64,000 nt of DNA, from assembly GCF_030733385.1 (NCBI RefSeq), contig NZ_JASHJC010000001.1, positions 186,001 to 250,000 of the forward strand. Direction: 5' to 3'. Shown one piece after another: positions 22,908 to 32,149 of the stretch. The position numbers and the translations under genes were made by a program. Every line of letters begins with the position of its first letter. Position 1 is the first letter of the stretch. The DNA comes from Roseovarius sp. MMSF_3359 (GTDB lineage: Bacteria; Pseudomonadota; Alphaproteobacteria; Rhodobacterales; Rhodobacteraceae). Under the pieces are notes generated by a model. That model was given only the letters and a program-made list of their open reading frames with translations. It had not been told where the DNA came from and searched no databases.

Positions 22908-24011
22908 ATGAAGATCACACAGGTCAATCTCTATCAGGTGAGCCTGCCGATGAAGGAGGGCGCGTATTCCTGGTCGAACCAGAGCTTTGCCGCCTTCGAC
23001 AGCACCGTGGTTGAATTGCGCACCGATGAGGGTGTGACGGGTGTGGGCGAAATCTGCCCCCTGGGCCCGGCTTACCTGCCTGCCTATGCGGAGGGCGCGC
23101 GCACGGGCATCGCGACGATGGCCCCCGGCCTGATCGGACAGGACCCGACCAACATCGGCGGGATCAACCTGCTGATGGACCGGTTGCTCAAGGGGCACCC
23201 TTACGTCAAATCGGCGGTGGATGTTGCCTGTTGGGATATCCTTGGCAAGGCCACAGGGCGGCCGGTTTGTGATCTGCTCGGTGGGCGGTTGCAGGACCGG
23301 GTACGGCTTTTCAAGGTTGTCTCGCGCGACGATCCCGGGGCGATGGCCGATAAGCTCGTGGCTTATCAGGAGCAGGGATTTGCGCAGTTTCAGATGAAGG
23401 TGGGCGCCGACGCCGACACCGACATCGCGCGCATCCGGCAGGTTGCGGAGAAACTGGCACCGGGCAACAAGCTCGCCGCGGATGCCAATTGCGGCTGGCG
23501 GCAGCATGACGCGGTGCGGGTCGTGTCGGCGGTGCGCGACATGAGCCTCTATATCGAGCAGCCTTGCGAAACCTACGAGGAATGCCGCGTTGTGCGGGAC
23601 CATTCCCCGCATCCGATGATCCTGGATGAATGTATGGACAGCCTTCAGGCCGTGTTGCGCGGACACCGGGAGCGGGCGATGGATGTCATCAACCTAAAGA
23701 TCAGCCGCATGGGCGGGCTTAGCAAATCGCGGGTGATCCGGGATGTCTGCCTCCAGCTTGGCATCATCATGACGATCGAAGACACCTGGGGCGGGGAGAT
23801 CGGCGATGCCGCAATCGCGCATCTGGCCCATTCGACGCCCGCGGATTTTCATTTCCAATCCTCTGCTTTCCACGAATATGCCACGCATCCCATTGCCAGC
23901 GGTGGGCCGATGATCCGGGACGGCTTCATGGCCATGTCCGATGCCCCCGGCCTTGGGGTTGAGCCGGATTGGGACCTGCTCGGGCCACCGATTGCGTCGA
24001 TTGGTGGCTGA
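22908..24011 (+). CDS. Enolase-superfamily dehydratase/epimerase, hydroxyproline type
   Basis: A 367-residue mandelate racemase/muconate lactonizing enzyme homologue. Metal ligands are in ADANCGW, IEQPC and LDECMD. Catalytic lysines are in FQMKVGAD and NLKISRMGG, and the C-terminal barrel motif is EDTWGGEIGDAA. The overall sequence recalls cis-3-hydroxy-L-proline dehydratases and hydroxyproline-betaine 2-epimerases described in marine Rhodobacteraceae, but the exact reaction cannot be read from sequence alone. ATG 22908 is chosen for GAGGG eight bases upstream. A D-amino acid dehydrogenase gene lies 2.7 kb away and might serve the same catabolism. Confidence 0.82.
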   Translation: MKITQVNLYQVSLPMKEGAYSWSNQSFAAFDSTVVELRTDEGVTGVGEICPLGPAYLPAYAEGARTGIATMAPGLIGQDPTNIGGINLLMDRLLKGHPYVKSAVDVACWDILGKATGRPVCDLLGGRLQDRVRLFKVVSRDDPGAMADKLVAYQEQGFAQFQMKVGADADTDIARIRQVAEKLAPGNKLAADANCGWRQHDAVRVVSAVRDMSLYIEQPCETYEECRVVRDHSPHPMILDECMDSLQAVLRGHRERAMDVINLKISRMGGLSKSRVIRDVCLQLGIIMTIEDTWGGEIGDAAIAHLAHSTPADFHFQSSAFHEYATHPIASGGPMIRDGFMAMSDAPGLGVEPDWDLLGPPIASIGG

Positions 24012-24343
24012 TCGGGGTGCCTGTCGGCGGCCTTTATGACCCGCTGGCCAGTGATCGCTCTGGCGCCGCGTTAGACGTGAAAAACAAGGGTTGATCCACC
24101 CGGCGATCCCGCCTATACCCCGCCTGTTCTGACTCGGGATCCGGCTCAGGGCCTGTTTGCTATGGCGCACCCGCGCCGCCCGGCCTTCTTCGGCCATGGC
24201 GGCCGCGCCACGAACAGAAGACCAGATAACGACGACCTGTACCTTGGGCGGGCGCTGCGGCGGACCCGGAAGAAGACCCAAAGCTCTGAGGACGCGCCAA
24301 ACCTTTGCGGGACAAAACCGCAAGCAATTTAGGAGTAGAAGCG
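24012..24343. other. Intergenic region before rplS
   Basis: About 330 bases without a convincing gene on either strand. The long minus-strand frame here has no coding character of its own. In many relatives rplS follows trmD; that gene is not present. TAGGAG at about 24330-24336 is the rplS ribosome site. A leader or promoter is expected but not clear. Confidence 0.5.
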
Positions 24344-24727
24344 ATGGACATTATCGCTCAGCTTGAGGCGGAACAGATCGCCTCGCTCGGGAAGGACATT
24401 CCCGATTTCAAACCCGGCGACACTGTTCGCGTGGGGTACAAGGTGACCGAAGGCACCCGCAGCCGTATTCAGAATTTCGAAGGCGTCTGCATTGCCCGTA
24501 ACAACGGGTCGGGCATTGCCGGGTCGTTCACCGTCCGCAAGATTTCTTTTGGTGAAGGTGTGGAACGTGTGTTCCCGCTCTATTCGACCAACATCGACAG
24601 CATCACCGTCGTGCGCCGTGGCCGTGTCCGCCGCGCCAAGCTCTATTACCTGCGCTCGCGTCGCGGTAAATCGGCCCGTATTGCTGAAAACGCCAACTAC
24701 AAGCCCCGCAAGGGCGCTCAAGCATAA
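24344..24727 (+). CDS. rplS: 50S ribosomal protein L19
   Basis: L19 lies at the 30S-50S interface. The 127 residues show the family pattern: [49 protein letters not shown] and [19 protein letters not shown] at this point follows a strong TAGGAG ribosome site; the upstream TTG frame is not used. rpmE follows by 12 bases, so the two ribosomal genes are cotranscribed up to the terminator at 24989. Confidence 0.98.
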   Translation: MDIIAQLEAEQIASLGKDIPDFKPGDTVRVGYKVTEGTRSRIQNFEGVCIARNNGSGIAGSFTVRKISFGEGVERVFPLYSTNIDSITVVRRGRVRRAKLYYLRSRRGKSARIAENANYKPRKGAQA

Positions 24728-24739
24728 GGATCTGACGAG

Positions 24740-24961
24740 ATGAAAAAAGACATCCATCCCGAGTATCACATCATCGATGTCAAGATGACCGATGGTACCG
24801 TGTTCCAGACCCGCTCGACCTATGGCGCGGAAGGCGAACAGCTGAACCTCGATATCGACCCGACCGTTCACCCCGCGTGGACCGGTGGCGGCACCCGCCT
24901 GATGGACGCCGGTGGCCGCGTGTCGAAGTTCAAGAACAAATACGCCGGCCTGGGCTTCTGA
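24740..24961 (+). CDS. rpmE: 50S ribosomal protein L31
   Basis: A 73-residue L31, a small bridge protein between the subunits: [20 protein letters not shown], then FQTRSTYG and [12 protein letters not shown]. It lacks the CxxC zinc motif, so it is the zinc-free (C-minus) form. Preceded by rplS and followed by a terminator. Confidence 0.97.
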   Translation: MKKDIHPEYHIIDVKMTDGTVFQTRSTYGAEGEQLNLDIDPTVHPAWTGGGTRLMDAGGRVSKFKNKYAGLGF

Positions 24962-24988
24962 TCCCAACCTGCATGACGAAACCAGAGG

Positions 24989-25020
24989 CGCCGTTCCCGA
25001 CCCCGGAGCGGCGTTTTCTC
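24989..25020 (+). terminator. Intrinsic terminator after rpmE
   Basis: CGCCGTTCC (24989-24997) and GGAGCGGCG (25005-25013) form a 9-bp stem with one G-U pair, followed by TTTTCTCTTG. It ends the rplS-rpmE transcript. Confidence 0.85.
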
Positions 25021-25090
25021 TTGTCTTGTTGGTGAGACAGTTGGATGTCCGCTTTGAGCCCATTGCGGACAGTCGAGTTCGAACCCCGCG

Positions 25091-25150
25091 CGGAATCAAG
25101 GCGCGTAGCGCCGCCGCGCGATCGCCAGACCGCCCGCAAGGGCTGGCGAT
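25091..25150. repeat. Intergenic repeat, copy 1
   Basis: CGGAATCAAGG, a GCG-AGC-CGCCG block and a palindrome (TCGCCAG ... CTGGCGA) match copy 2 at 25363-25420 in order and spacing. A TTGCGGACA-like sequence precedes both. The layout suggests a dispersed REP-like element of this genome. The 600 bases between rpmE and mipZ hold no convincing gene. Confidence 0.6.
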
Positions 25151-25362
25151 TTGGAGAGGTTGCGTACTGAATCACGGCGATTTCGGATTCGGCAAAGATA
25201 AAGTGCGTCGCACAACGGTTGATCGCCACCCCACGGTCTGGCGATAGCGCGGCTTGTTCGTGGATGTCCGCTTCGTCCGCTTAGCCGCCATTTAGTGCAA
25301 AATTGACCAACTATTTGCGTCAGATGACCGCTTTTAGCCCGTTGCAGACATAGCACCCAGCC

Positions 25363-25420
25363 CGGAATCAAGGTGCGGAGCACCGCCGGGCAGCGCCCGA
25401 CCGCCCCATGGGCGGGCGCT
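25363..25420. repeat. Intergenic repeat, copy 2
   Basis: CGGAATCAAGG, GCGGAGCACCGCCGGG and a perfect 8-bp palindrome AGCGCCCG (25392-25399) with CGGGCGCT (25413-25420). Similar to copy 1 but with a stronger stem. No coding potential seen. Confidence 0.6.
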
Positions 25421-25570
25421 TCGTCACGGTTTCAACCCCAACGATTGTTGGAGGGATACGTCACCATAAAGTGCGATGAACCACTTGGGTGCGCCCACCC
25501 GCGGTCGGGCGATGCCCTCTATTTCAATTGCGATCGAGGGACAGCTTCGTCCGCAACGCTGCTGGTTACT

Positions 25571-26380
25571 TCAGAAATCCACCGTGACGCCCGGGAGCTC
25601 GAGCGCCTTGATCAACTCCCTGAGTTCCTGCCGGGCGGCGACGTTGGAGATGTTCAGGCCTTTGACACCGATATCCTTCAGGTCCAGCAGCGTCAGGCCG
25701 CGCGGGAAGAGCTCGCGGAAGATCACCCGCTCGTTGAAGCCTGGCGCGGTGCGAAACCCGATGCGCTTAGCCAGGTTCTCGATCGCTTCACCCATCTTCT
25801 GCTTGTTGACCATCTGCTGCGCCCCCAGCCGGTTACGCACGACGATCCAGTCGATCGGCTGCAATCCCGCCTGCGCCCGAAGCTGTCGCGCGTTCCAGAC
25901 CATTTCGGAATAGACCGATGGCCCAAGGATCTTGCGCCCGTCCACATCCACATGGGCCAGCAGGTCGAAATCAATGAAACTGTCGTTGAGAGGCGTGACC
26001 AGCGTATCGGCGAGCGAATGGGCCACCTGGCTCAACCGGGTATGGGAGCCGGGGCAGTCGATGATGATGAAATCGCTATCGGCCTCTAGCTCCGCCACCG
26101 CTGCCGACAGACGCCGGTCATAAACATTTTCACCGGGGCGGAGCACGGCGGGGTCCACCTCGGGCAGGTCGTGGTAATGCGGGCCCGGCAGGTTGAGACC
26201 GGATTTTTCAAGAAACCGGGCGCGGTTCGCCGCGTACCGGCCAAAGGTTTTCTGCCGCAGGTCCAGATCAAGCGCGCTGACCTTGTGGCCCATCCGCGCC
26301 AGGGCGGTCGCCACGTGCATCGAGACGGTGGATTTGCCTGCCCCGCCTTTTTCGTTCCCGACGACAATGATGTGCGCCAT
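25571..26380 (-). CDS. mipZ: Division-plane positioning ATPase MipZ
   Basis: A 269-residue ParA-type ATPase. In Caulobacter MipZ forms bipolar gradients on the nucleoid and blocks FtsZ near the poles. The deviant Walker A is GNEKGGAGKST at 8-18, Walker B is FIIIDCPGS, and the remaining family segments (WIVVRNRLG, VIFRELFPRGLTLLDL) are typical of MipZ. ATG 26380 is preferred, as it puts AHIIVVGNEKGG at the N-terminus. It stands alone, between the intergenic repeats and dadA. This gene alone points to Alphaproteobacteria. Confidence 0.93.
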   Translation of the reverse strand: MAHIIVVGNEKGGAGKSTVSMHVATALARMGHKVSALDLDLRQKTFGRYAANRARFLEKSGLNLPGPHYHDLPEVDPAVLRPGENVYDRRLSAAVAELEADSDFIIIDCPGSHTRLSQVAHSLADTLVTPLNDSFIDFDLLAHVDVDGRKILGPSVYSEMVWNARQLRAQAGLQPIDWIVVRNRLGAQQMVNKQKMGEAIENLAKRIGFRTAPGFNERVIFRELFPRGLTLLDLKDIGVKGLNISNVAARQELRELIKALELPGVTVDF

Positions 26381-26665
26381 GTCCCGTTCCCCTGGATCTG
26401 CTCTTTGCCCCGTTATTTTGCGGCACATTATCGGCGCGCGTCGCGCTTGGAAAGGGAAGACGCCGATCAGGGCCGGGAAATCAGGCAGGAATTTCCGCGA
26501 CCGTGATCACATGCAACAGTCGGCGCCGGGATGGGGTGTATGTTGGCCCGCAACGGACCCTACGGCGAATTCCACAGGTCTGCTATGCTGAACTTGCAAT
26601 TGTTCTTTGGCGCATTTGTCGGCATGAGCGATTAATTTTTCTCCACTGGCGAAAGGGCTGGTCAA

Positions 26666-27922
26666 ATGAAGGTTGTGGTAATGGGCGCGGGCGTGATCGG
26701 TGTGACCACCGCTTACTACCTGGCCAAGCAGGGCGCAGAGGTTGTCGTGCTGGACCGGCAAGCCGGACCGGGGCAGGAAACCAGCTATGCCAACGCCGGA
26801 GAATTGTCATACGGGATGACCTCCCCGTGGGCCGCGCCGGGTATTCCGGTGAAGGCGATCAAATGGCTTTTCATGAAACGCCGCCCGCTTTTCATCTGGC
26901 CGCTTATCAGCCCGACCATGTGGATGTGGTCGGTGCAGATGATCCGCAACTGCAATGCGGAGAGCTATGCCATCAACAAATCGCGCATGGTGCGGATTTC
27001 GAACTACAGCCGCGACGTGATGCCTGATCTGATCGCGGAAACAGGCATCGAATATGACGGCCGGGCGCAGGGTACGCTGCAGCTTTTTCGGACCTCGAAG
27101 CAGCTCAAGGGATCCCGCGCGGATCAGGAAATCCTCTCGGAGTTCGACAGCCCCTTCGAAGAGCTCGATCGCGACGGGTGCATCGCGGCGGAACCGGCCC
27201 TGGCCAATGTGCGCGACAAGTTCGTCGGTGGTCTGCGCCTGACCGCGGACCGGACGGGTGACTGCCGCATGTTCACCATTGCGCTGGCGGAAAAGGCGGC
27301 GGAACTTGGCGTTCAGTTTCAATACGGCCAGTCGATCCGCGCCATCGCGGTGGAAAACGGCCGCGTGGCGGGTGTCGATACGGAATTGGCCGGTCGCATC
27401 ACCGGTGACAAATATGTCTGCGCCCTGGGCAGCTATGCCCCGCGCATCCTCAAACCCATCGGGTTGAAACTGCCGGTCTATCCGGTCAAGGGCTACTCGG
27501 TCACGCTGCCGGTTGTCGATGACGCCAAGGCCCCGCAATCGACGCTGATGGATGAGACCCACAAGGTCGCGATCACCCGGCTTGGCGACCGGATCCGCGT
27601 GGCAGGCACCGCCGAAATCGCCGGCTATTCCAACCGCCTGGGGCCACATGCGACCGACACGGTGAAACATGTCATTGGCGATCTCTTCCCCGGCGGCGGC
27701 GATATCAGCCAGGCGGAGGGATGGACCGGCCTTCGGCCCATGACCCCCGATGGCACCCCCATTCTGGGCGGGACGCAATATGATAACCTCTTTCTGAACA
27801 CCGGTCACGGGACGCTGGGCTGGACAATGGCCTGCGGATCGGGGCGCGCGGTGGCCGATGCTGTGCTCGAGCGTCAGCCGGATATCTCCTTCGATGGCCT
27901 GACAGCGGAGAGATACGCCTAA
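26666..27922 (+). CDS. dadA: D-amino acid dehydrogenase (FAD)
   Basis: A membrane-associated flavoenzyme of 418 residues that oxidises D-amino acids to keto acids and passes electrons to the respiratory chain. The dinucleotide motif is VVMGAGVIGVTTAYYLAKQG at the N-terminus. Further family landmarks are QETSYANAGELSYGMTSPWAAPG, YPVKGYSVTLP and GWTGLRPMTPDGTPILG. A ribosome site (AAAGGG) lies nine bases upstream. No alanine racemase neighbour is present, so the substrate may be another D-amino acid such as D-proline or cis-4-hydroxy-D-proline. Confidence 0.93.
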   Translation: MKVVVMGAGVIGVTTAYYLAKQGAEVVVLDRQAGPGQETSYANAGELSYGMTSPWAAPGIPVKAIKWLFMKRRPLFIWPLISPTMWMWSVQMIRNCNAESYAINKSRMVRISNYSRDVMPDLIAETGIEYDGRAQGTLQLFRTSKQLKGSRADQEILSEFDSPFEELDRDGCIAAEPALANVRDKFVGGLRLTADRTGDCRMFTIALAEKAAELGVQFQYGQSIRAIAVENGRVAGVDTELAGRITGDKYVCALGSYAPRILKPIGLKLPVYPVKGYSVTLPVVDDAKAPQSTLMDETHKVAITRLGDRIRVAGTAEIAGYSNRLGPHATDTVKHVIGDLFPGGGDISQAEGWTGLRPMTPDGTPILGGTQYDNLFLNTGHGTLGWTMACGSGRAVADAVLERQPDISFDGLTAERYA

Positions 27923-27977
27923 GCCCTTGCGTGACCGGGCATGGACAGACCCGTGTTTCTGTGATTCAAACCCGGTC

Positions 27978-28538
27978 ATGAATGGTGAAATGCGTATCCC
28001 TTACCTGGTGACGGCCGCCGTCGTTCTGGCCACGCTTGTGACGCTGCTCTGGATGGGTCGTGTGCCGTGGTGTCAATGCGGGCATATCGACCTTTGGGGG
28101 ACCGTCGGTACCAACGAGGGATCGCAGCAGCTCTTTGACTGGTACACGCCCAGCCATCTGCTCCACGGGTTCATCTTCTACGCAGCGCTCTGGCTGGTGG
28201 TGCGGCGGATGCCGCTCGGTTGGCGGCTGGTCATTGCCACTATCGTCGAATGCGCGTGGGAGATTGCCGAAAACACCAACGCGGTGATCGAACGCTACCG
28301 CGAGGTGACAATCTCGCTCGATTATTATGGCGACAGTGTGCTCAATTCCGCCTCCGACATTGCCGCGATGCTGGTTGGGTTCTGGCTGGCGCGCCGGTTG
28401 CCGGTCTGGGCCAGTTTCGCCATCGTGATCGGGTTCGAGGTACTGACCATGGCAATCATCCGCGACGGGCTGGCGCTCAACGTTGTCATGCTGCTCTACC
28501 CGCTCGACATCATCCGCGACTGGCAGGCAGGGGTTTGA
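27978..28538 (+). CDS. DUF2585 (UPF0314) membrane protein
   Basis: A 186-residue inner-membrane protein with about five hydrophobic helices. DUF2585 family segments are visible: VPWCQCGHIDLW, DWYTPSHLLHGFIFY, ECAWEIAENT and YYGDSVLNSASDI. Function unknown; the conserved His and acidic residues within membrane segments suggest a hydrolase-like or metal site, but this is inference. ATG 27978 or 27990 is the likely start; the in-frame 27927 codon would add an unlikely polar N-terminus. Confidence 0.85.
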   Translation: MNGEMRIPYLVTAAVVLATLVTLLWMGRVPWCQCGHIDLWGTVGTNEGSQQLFDWYTPSHLLHGFIFYAALWLVVRRMPLGWRLVIATIVECAWEIAENTNAVIERYREVTISLDYYGDSVLNSASDIAAMLVGFWLARRLPVWASFAIVIGFEVLTMAIIRDGLALNVVMLLYPLDIIRDWQAGV

Positions 28539-28581
28539 CGCCACTTTACTTTCCCGCCGAATGCCCGCACAGATTTCGACC

Positions 28582-29454
28582 ATGAACGATCATGCCAAAG
28601 GAATATTGCTGACCACGCTCGGGGTGCTTTTCGTCGTCCCGGATTCGCTTTTCGTGCGCCTGATCGAAGCCGATCCGCTGGTCGTGGCCTTCTGGCGGGG
28701 GATGACGTCGGGGGTGTTCATCCTTCTTGGTCTGCTGATCGTTCAAGGCACGCGCGGCTTTCGCGAGGTGCTGAAAAGCGGTCTGCCCGGCATCATCTAC
28801 ATGTTCCTGATCGGCTCGACCGCACCGGGTTTCGTGCTGGCGGTCACGCAGACAAGCGTGGCCAATGTGGTGTTCATCTTTGCCTCCATGCCGGTCTTTT
28901 CCGCGATTTTCAGCCTTATTTTCCTGGGCGAGCCGATCCGGAGGCGCATGGTCGTGACGATGGCCGTCGTGCTTGTGGGGCTCGGGATCATCGCCTACGG
29001 GTCCGAAGAATCGGAAATTGCCTCGTGGAAGGGCGATATCTGGGCGCTTTACGTGACCATCGCCTATTCCGGCGCGTTGACGGCGGTGCGCATGGTCAAG
29101 GAAATCTCGATGATCCCCGCCATCCCGATCGCCTATATCGGCTCGGCCCTGGTGATGTGGCCTTTCGTGGCCCCCTTTGCGGTCTTCCCGGCGCAATGGG
29201 GGCTTTTCACCGGCCACGGTGTCTTCATCGCGGTGGCAACCTGCTTCCTGACAATGGGGCCGCGATACATCAGCTCGGCAGAAGTCTCTCTCCTGATCCT
29301 GCTGGAATCGGTACTGGCCCCGCTGCTGGTCTGGCTGGTGATCGGTGAGGATCCGGGACCCTGGACCTTGGTCGGCGGCGTGGTCGTCATTGGGGCGCTT
29401 TTCGTCTCTAACCTGGTGGTCCTGCTGCGTAAGCGGGAGCCGCAGGCGTCCTGA
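28582..29454 (+). CDS. DMT-family (EamA) transporter
   Basis: A 290-residue protein with ten membrane helices in two EamA repeats, a drug/metabolite transporter fold usually exporting small metabolites; the substrate is unknown. Typical features are the first-helix GILLTTLGVLFVVPDSLFVR, AFWRGMTSG, then FASMPVFSAIFSLIFLGEPI and LLILLESVLAPLLVWLVIGE closing each repeat. ATG 28582 is chosen to begin at the first helix, although ATG 28561 is also in frame; neither has a good ribosome site. It follows the DUF2585 gene by 43 bases. Confidence 0.88.
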   Translation: MNDHAKGILLTTLGVLFVVPDSLFVRLIEADPLVVAFWRGMTSGVFILLGLLIVQGTRGFREVLKSGLPGIIYMFLIGSTAPGFVLAVTQTSVANVVFIFASMPVFSAIFSLIFLGEPIRRRMVVTMAVVLVGLGIIAYGSEESEIASWKGDIWALYVTIAYSGALTAVRMVKEISMIPAIPIAYIGSALVMWPFVAPFAVFPAQWGLFTGHGVFIAVATCFLTMGPRYISSAEVSLLILLESVLAPLLVWLVIGEDPGPWTLVGGVVVIGALFVSNLVVLLRKREPQAS

Positions 29455-29469
29455 TAGCCGTGCGCGCGG

Positions 29470-30411
29470 TCAGCCCGCGGCGCCTTGCGTTTCCTGTTGC
29501 ACCAGATCCTTATAGAGCCCGCGGATGCGTTGGGTCATCGGGCCTGCGCCCTCCGAATCGCCGATGGGTTTGCCATCGACCGAGGCCACGGGGGTTTGCG
29601 CGCCGAACGTGCCGGTCAGAAATGCCTCATCCGCGCCATAGACCTCGTAGAGCGAGTAGTTCTTCTCATGCACCGGGATGCCATTGGCGCGGCAGAGGTC
29701 AATCACCTTCTGCCGCGTGACGCCGTTCATGCAGTAATCGCCGGTCGAGGTCCAAACCTCGCCGCGCCGCACGATGAAGAAGTTGCAGGCATTCGTGGTG
29801 TTCACGAACCCATGCGGATCAAGCATCAGCGCCTCATCCGCACCGGCCTGCTCGGCTTGCAGACAGGCGATGACGCAATTGAGCTTGGAATGACTATTAT
29901 ACTTCGCGTCCTGGCTCATCGGCAGGCCGCGCACCTGCGGGACGGTGGCCAGGCGGATGCCCTTTTTCATCAGGCTTTCGGCGGGTTTGGAATGCTCAAG
30001 AATAGCCACCACCGTCGGGCCGGATCGCGACAGCGCCGGATGCTGGAACGGTTTCGCCTTGGGGCCACGGGTGATCATCAGGCGGCAATGGGCGTCCGAT
30101 GTCATGCCATTGGCCTCTGCGGTCGCGTTGAGCGCCGCGAGGATCTCATCCTTGGTCATCCCGATATCGAGCGACACAGACTTGCAGCTATTGAACAGCC
30201 GGTCCATGTGCTCGTCGAAAAACGCCCAGGTGCCGTTGTAGAGCCGCAAGCCTTCCCACATGCCATCGCCCAGCATGAAGCCGCTGTCATAGACCGACAC
30301 CACCGCCTGATCGCGCGGGACGATCTTGCCATTGAGGAATATCTTGAGGTCGCGGTTGCGCAGGTCTTCCTCGGCGTCATGGGTGGAATGGCTGGGGGGA
30401 TGATCGGTCAT
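29470..30411 (-). CDS. Class IV PLP aminotransferase
   Basis: A 313-residue fold-type IV PLP enzyme (branched-chain aminotransferase, D-amino acid transaminase or aminodeoxychorismate lyase group). The cofactor lysine lies in NSHSKLNCVIA, preceded by RGPKAKPFQHPA and followed by EALMLDPHGFVNTTNACNFF and the TGTFGAQTPV loop. The substrate cannot be decided. ATG 30411 is taken; longer frames run into non-coding sequence. Convergent with the EamA gene, with only 15 bases between stops. Confidence 0.87.
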   Translation of the reverse strand: MTDHPPSHSTHDAEEDLRNRDLKIFLNGKIVPRDQAVVSVYDSGFMLGDGMWEGLRLYNGTWAFFDEHMDRLFNSCKSVSLDIGMTKDEILAALNATAEANGMTSDAHCRLMITRGPKAKPFQHPALSRSGPTVVAILEHSKPAESLMKKGIRLATVPQVRGLPMSQDAKYNSHSKLNCVIACLQAEQAGADEALMLDPHGFVNTTNACNFFIVRRGEVWTSTGDYCMNGVTRQKVIDLCRANGIPVHEKNYSLYEVYGADEAFLTGTFGAQTPVASVDGKPIGDSEGAGPMTQRIRGLYKDLVQQETQGAAG

Positions 30412-30573
30412 GGTCAAGGTCTTCACTAAAGGGGCGAGATGCGGTGATGCCGGGCCACTGCCGAAGCAAACGCCCGACGGTGACGGCACGACCTTTGGAC
30501 CCGATTTGCAGGCACAATACAAGATCATCAGGGGGATTGGCGGCCGGGACCCTGCCCGGCCAGCAGAGCCGCG

Positions 30574-31188
30574 TCAGCCGGCCTTTTTGAGATCCGAGAT
30601 CAGCGCGTCGATATTGCCGTTGCGCCGGTCGAGCATGGCACCGATTTCTGTACGTTCGCTCAGGCGCAGGCTGACGCCTTCGATGATCATGTCGAAAAAC
30701 AGGTCTTTGCCCGACCGGTCCGAGACCAGGAACCGCACATCAAAGGGGGACGACCCGCGCAGTTGGACGGTCGAAACCACCTCGTGCCAGGATTTCACCT
30801 TGCGGACCTTGTGCACTTCGATCTTGCCGCCGATGAATTCGCGGAAGCGTTTGCCGTATTTGCGCGCGACGTAGCCCTTGAAGGCGTTGGTGTAGGCACG
30901 CAACTGGCTATTGCTGGCCCGACGCGAATCCGCGCCCAGGGTCGAGCGGGCGATCACGTTCACATCCGCATAACGGCTGAAGATACGCTCGAAATCGGAA
31001 ATCATCGCGGATTGGGACTTGCCCGAGCCGATAACCCGGTTGATATCCGCCACAACCCTGTCGACAAGCGCCCGCGCACGGGCATCGGTCAGGGCCAGCG
31101 CGCCCTGGGGCAGCGCGGCGACGGTTGCGGCCGACAATCCGGTGGCGATGAAATGACGGCGGTTCAGTTTACTGATCTGTGGCAGCAT
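30574..31188 (-). CDS. MlaC-like phospholipid-binding protein (Tat-exported)
   Basis: A 204-residue periplasmic protein of the MlaC/Ttg2 family, which shuttles phospholipids between outer-membrane MlaA and inner-membrane MlaFEDB. The N-terminus reads LNRRHFIATGLSAATVAAL, a twin-arginine-type signal, unusual for MlaC. Core family parts are DFERIFSRYADVNVIARSTLG, YVARKYGKRFREF and FFDMIIEGVSL. GAGGAT precedes ATG 31188. The gene overlaps the MlaA gene by 20 bases. The inner-membrane ABC genes are not in this window. Confidence 0.88.
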   Translation of the reverse strand: MLPQISKLNRRHFIATGLSAATVAALPQGALALTDARARALVDRVVADINRVIGSGKSQSAMISDFERIFSRYADVNVIARSTLGADSRRASNSQLRAYTNAFKGYVARKYGKRFREFIGGKIEVHKVRKVKSWHEVVSTVQLRGSSPFDVRFLVSDRSGKDLFFDMIIEGVSLRLSERTEIGAMLDRRNGNIDALISDLKKAG

Positions 31189-31975
31189 TGGCAGGATCCT
31201 CACTCGGTACTCCGTAGAGTTCGTCATAGGGGTCCTGATAGGTGTCACTGCGGCCCCCGTCCAGTTTGAAGCGGCGATTTTGCAGATAAAGTGATCGTGT
31301 CGCCGCGTAGCTGTCTTCGCTCTCATATAAGACGGAATCGATGGTATCGGAATAGCGGGCCCGATCACTTAGCCGCGAGGCAAGCGACGCACCGGTGCCA
31401 TAGTACTTCTCGGGATCGGGCAGTATGTAAGTCAGCGGATTGGTAAACACATCCACCACTTTACCCGCCATATGGCGATCGGTTCCCGGCCCGAGGACTG
31501 GCACCTCGCCGTAATTGCCTTCCGCTACGCCCCAGACATAAAGCGTCTGGCCAAAATCAGCGTCGGTGGGGGCGGGCATGCTGATCTCGCTCGCCGGGTC
31601 GAAGAAGCCGCCCAGACCCACGGTCGAATTCACCGCAAACCGCGCCGTGTCCTGAATTGCGCCGCGCATGTTGCCCTGCAGCACGTTGTTCACGACGGCG
31701 CTTGGGATCGACAGGTTGAACGCGAACCGGCCGATGGCCGTCTCAATGTCATCCGGGATTGCCGCGCTATAGCCTTTACCCGCCGGACGGATCAGCGCGC
31801 GGTCGAGGCCGCGGTTGAACTTGTGCACCTTCCGGTTGAATTTTTCATACGGGTCAGGGGTTTCACCACGGCTGACGGTCTGCTGAGGTTGAGCACACGC
31901 CATGAGAATGCCGAGACAGGCCAGCGCAGCCACAGGTCGTGCCGTGCGGCGAAGAGATTTGATGAAAGGCAGCAA
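31169..31975 (-). CDS. mlaA: MlaA/VacJ-type outer-membrane lipoprotein
   Basis: A 268-residue lipoprotein that removes misplaced phospholipids from the outer leaflet of the outer membrane. The lipobox is ILMAC about residues 23-27. The family core is visible: DPYEKFNRKVHKFNRGLDRAL, then VNNVLQGNMRGA, RFAVNSTVGLGGFFDPA and TLYVWGVAEGNYGEVPVLGP. The C-terminal 60 residues are polar. It is transcribed with the MlaC-like gene and divergent from the type I secretion genes, with about 170 bases between. Confidence 0.94.
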   Translation of the reverse strand: MLPFIKSLRRTARPVAALACLGILMACAQPQQTVSRGETPDPYEKFNRKVHKFNRGLDRALIRPAGKGYSAAIPDDIETAIGRFAFNLSIPSAVVNNVLQGNMRGAIQDTARFAVNSTVGLGGFFDPASEISMPAPTDADFGQTLYVWGVAEGNYGEVPVLGPGTDRHMAGKVVDVFTNPLTYILPDPEKYYGTGASLASRLSDRARYSDTIDSVLYESEDSYAATRSLYLQNRRFKLDGGRSDTYQDPYDELYGVPSEDPANAATDQ

Positions 31976-32149
31976 TTTCTTATCCGGTCCTAAATCTTTG
32001 AGGCGTTATTTAGCCTATCATAGTTCAAAGCCCAGCATAGGTACGGAAATCCGCACCTCGTTGTGGCAGAATGGTGACATTTCCTGTAATGCAGGCGAAA
32101 CCAGAGTGAAATCACATTCTGACGGGCACAAGAGCGGAATACGAAATAA

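Noticed and set aside
18599..24323. Long antisense or alternative-frame ORFs over queE (18599-19987), COG3146/GDPD (20934-22646) and the enolase-superfamily gene (22797-23666, 23694-24323)
   Set aside because: They lie opposite genes with clear family motifs, have no ribosome sites and read as Arg/His/Gly-rich low-quality protein. High-GC DNA produces such shadow frames.
25070..25110. tRNA-like GTTCGAACCCC sequence in the rpmE-mipZ interval
   Set aside because: The bases on each side do not form a T-arm stem and no acceptor, D or anticodon arms can be drawn.
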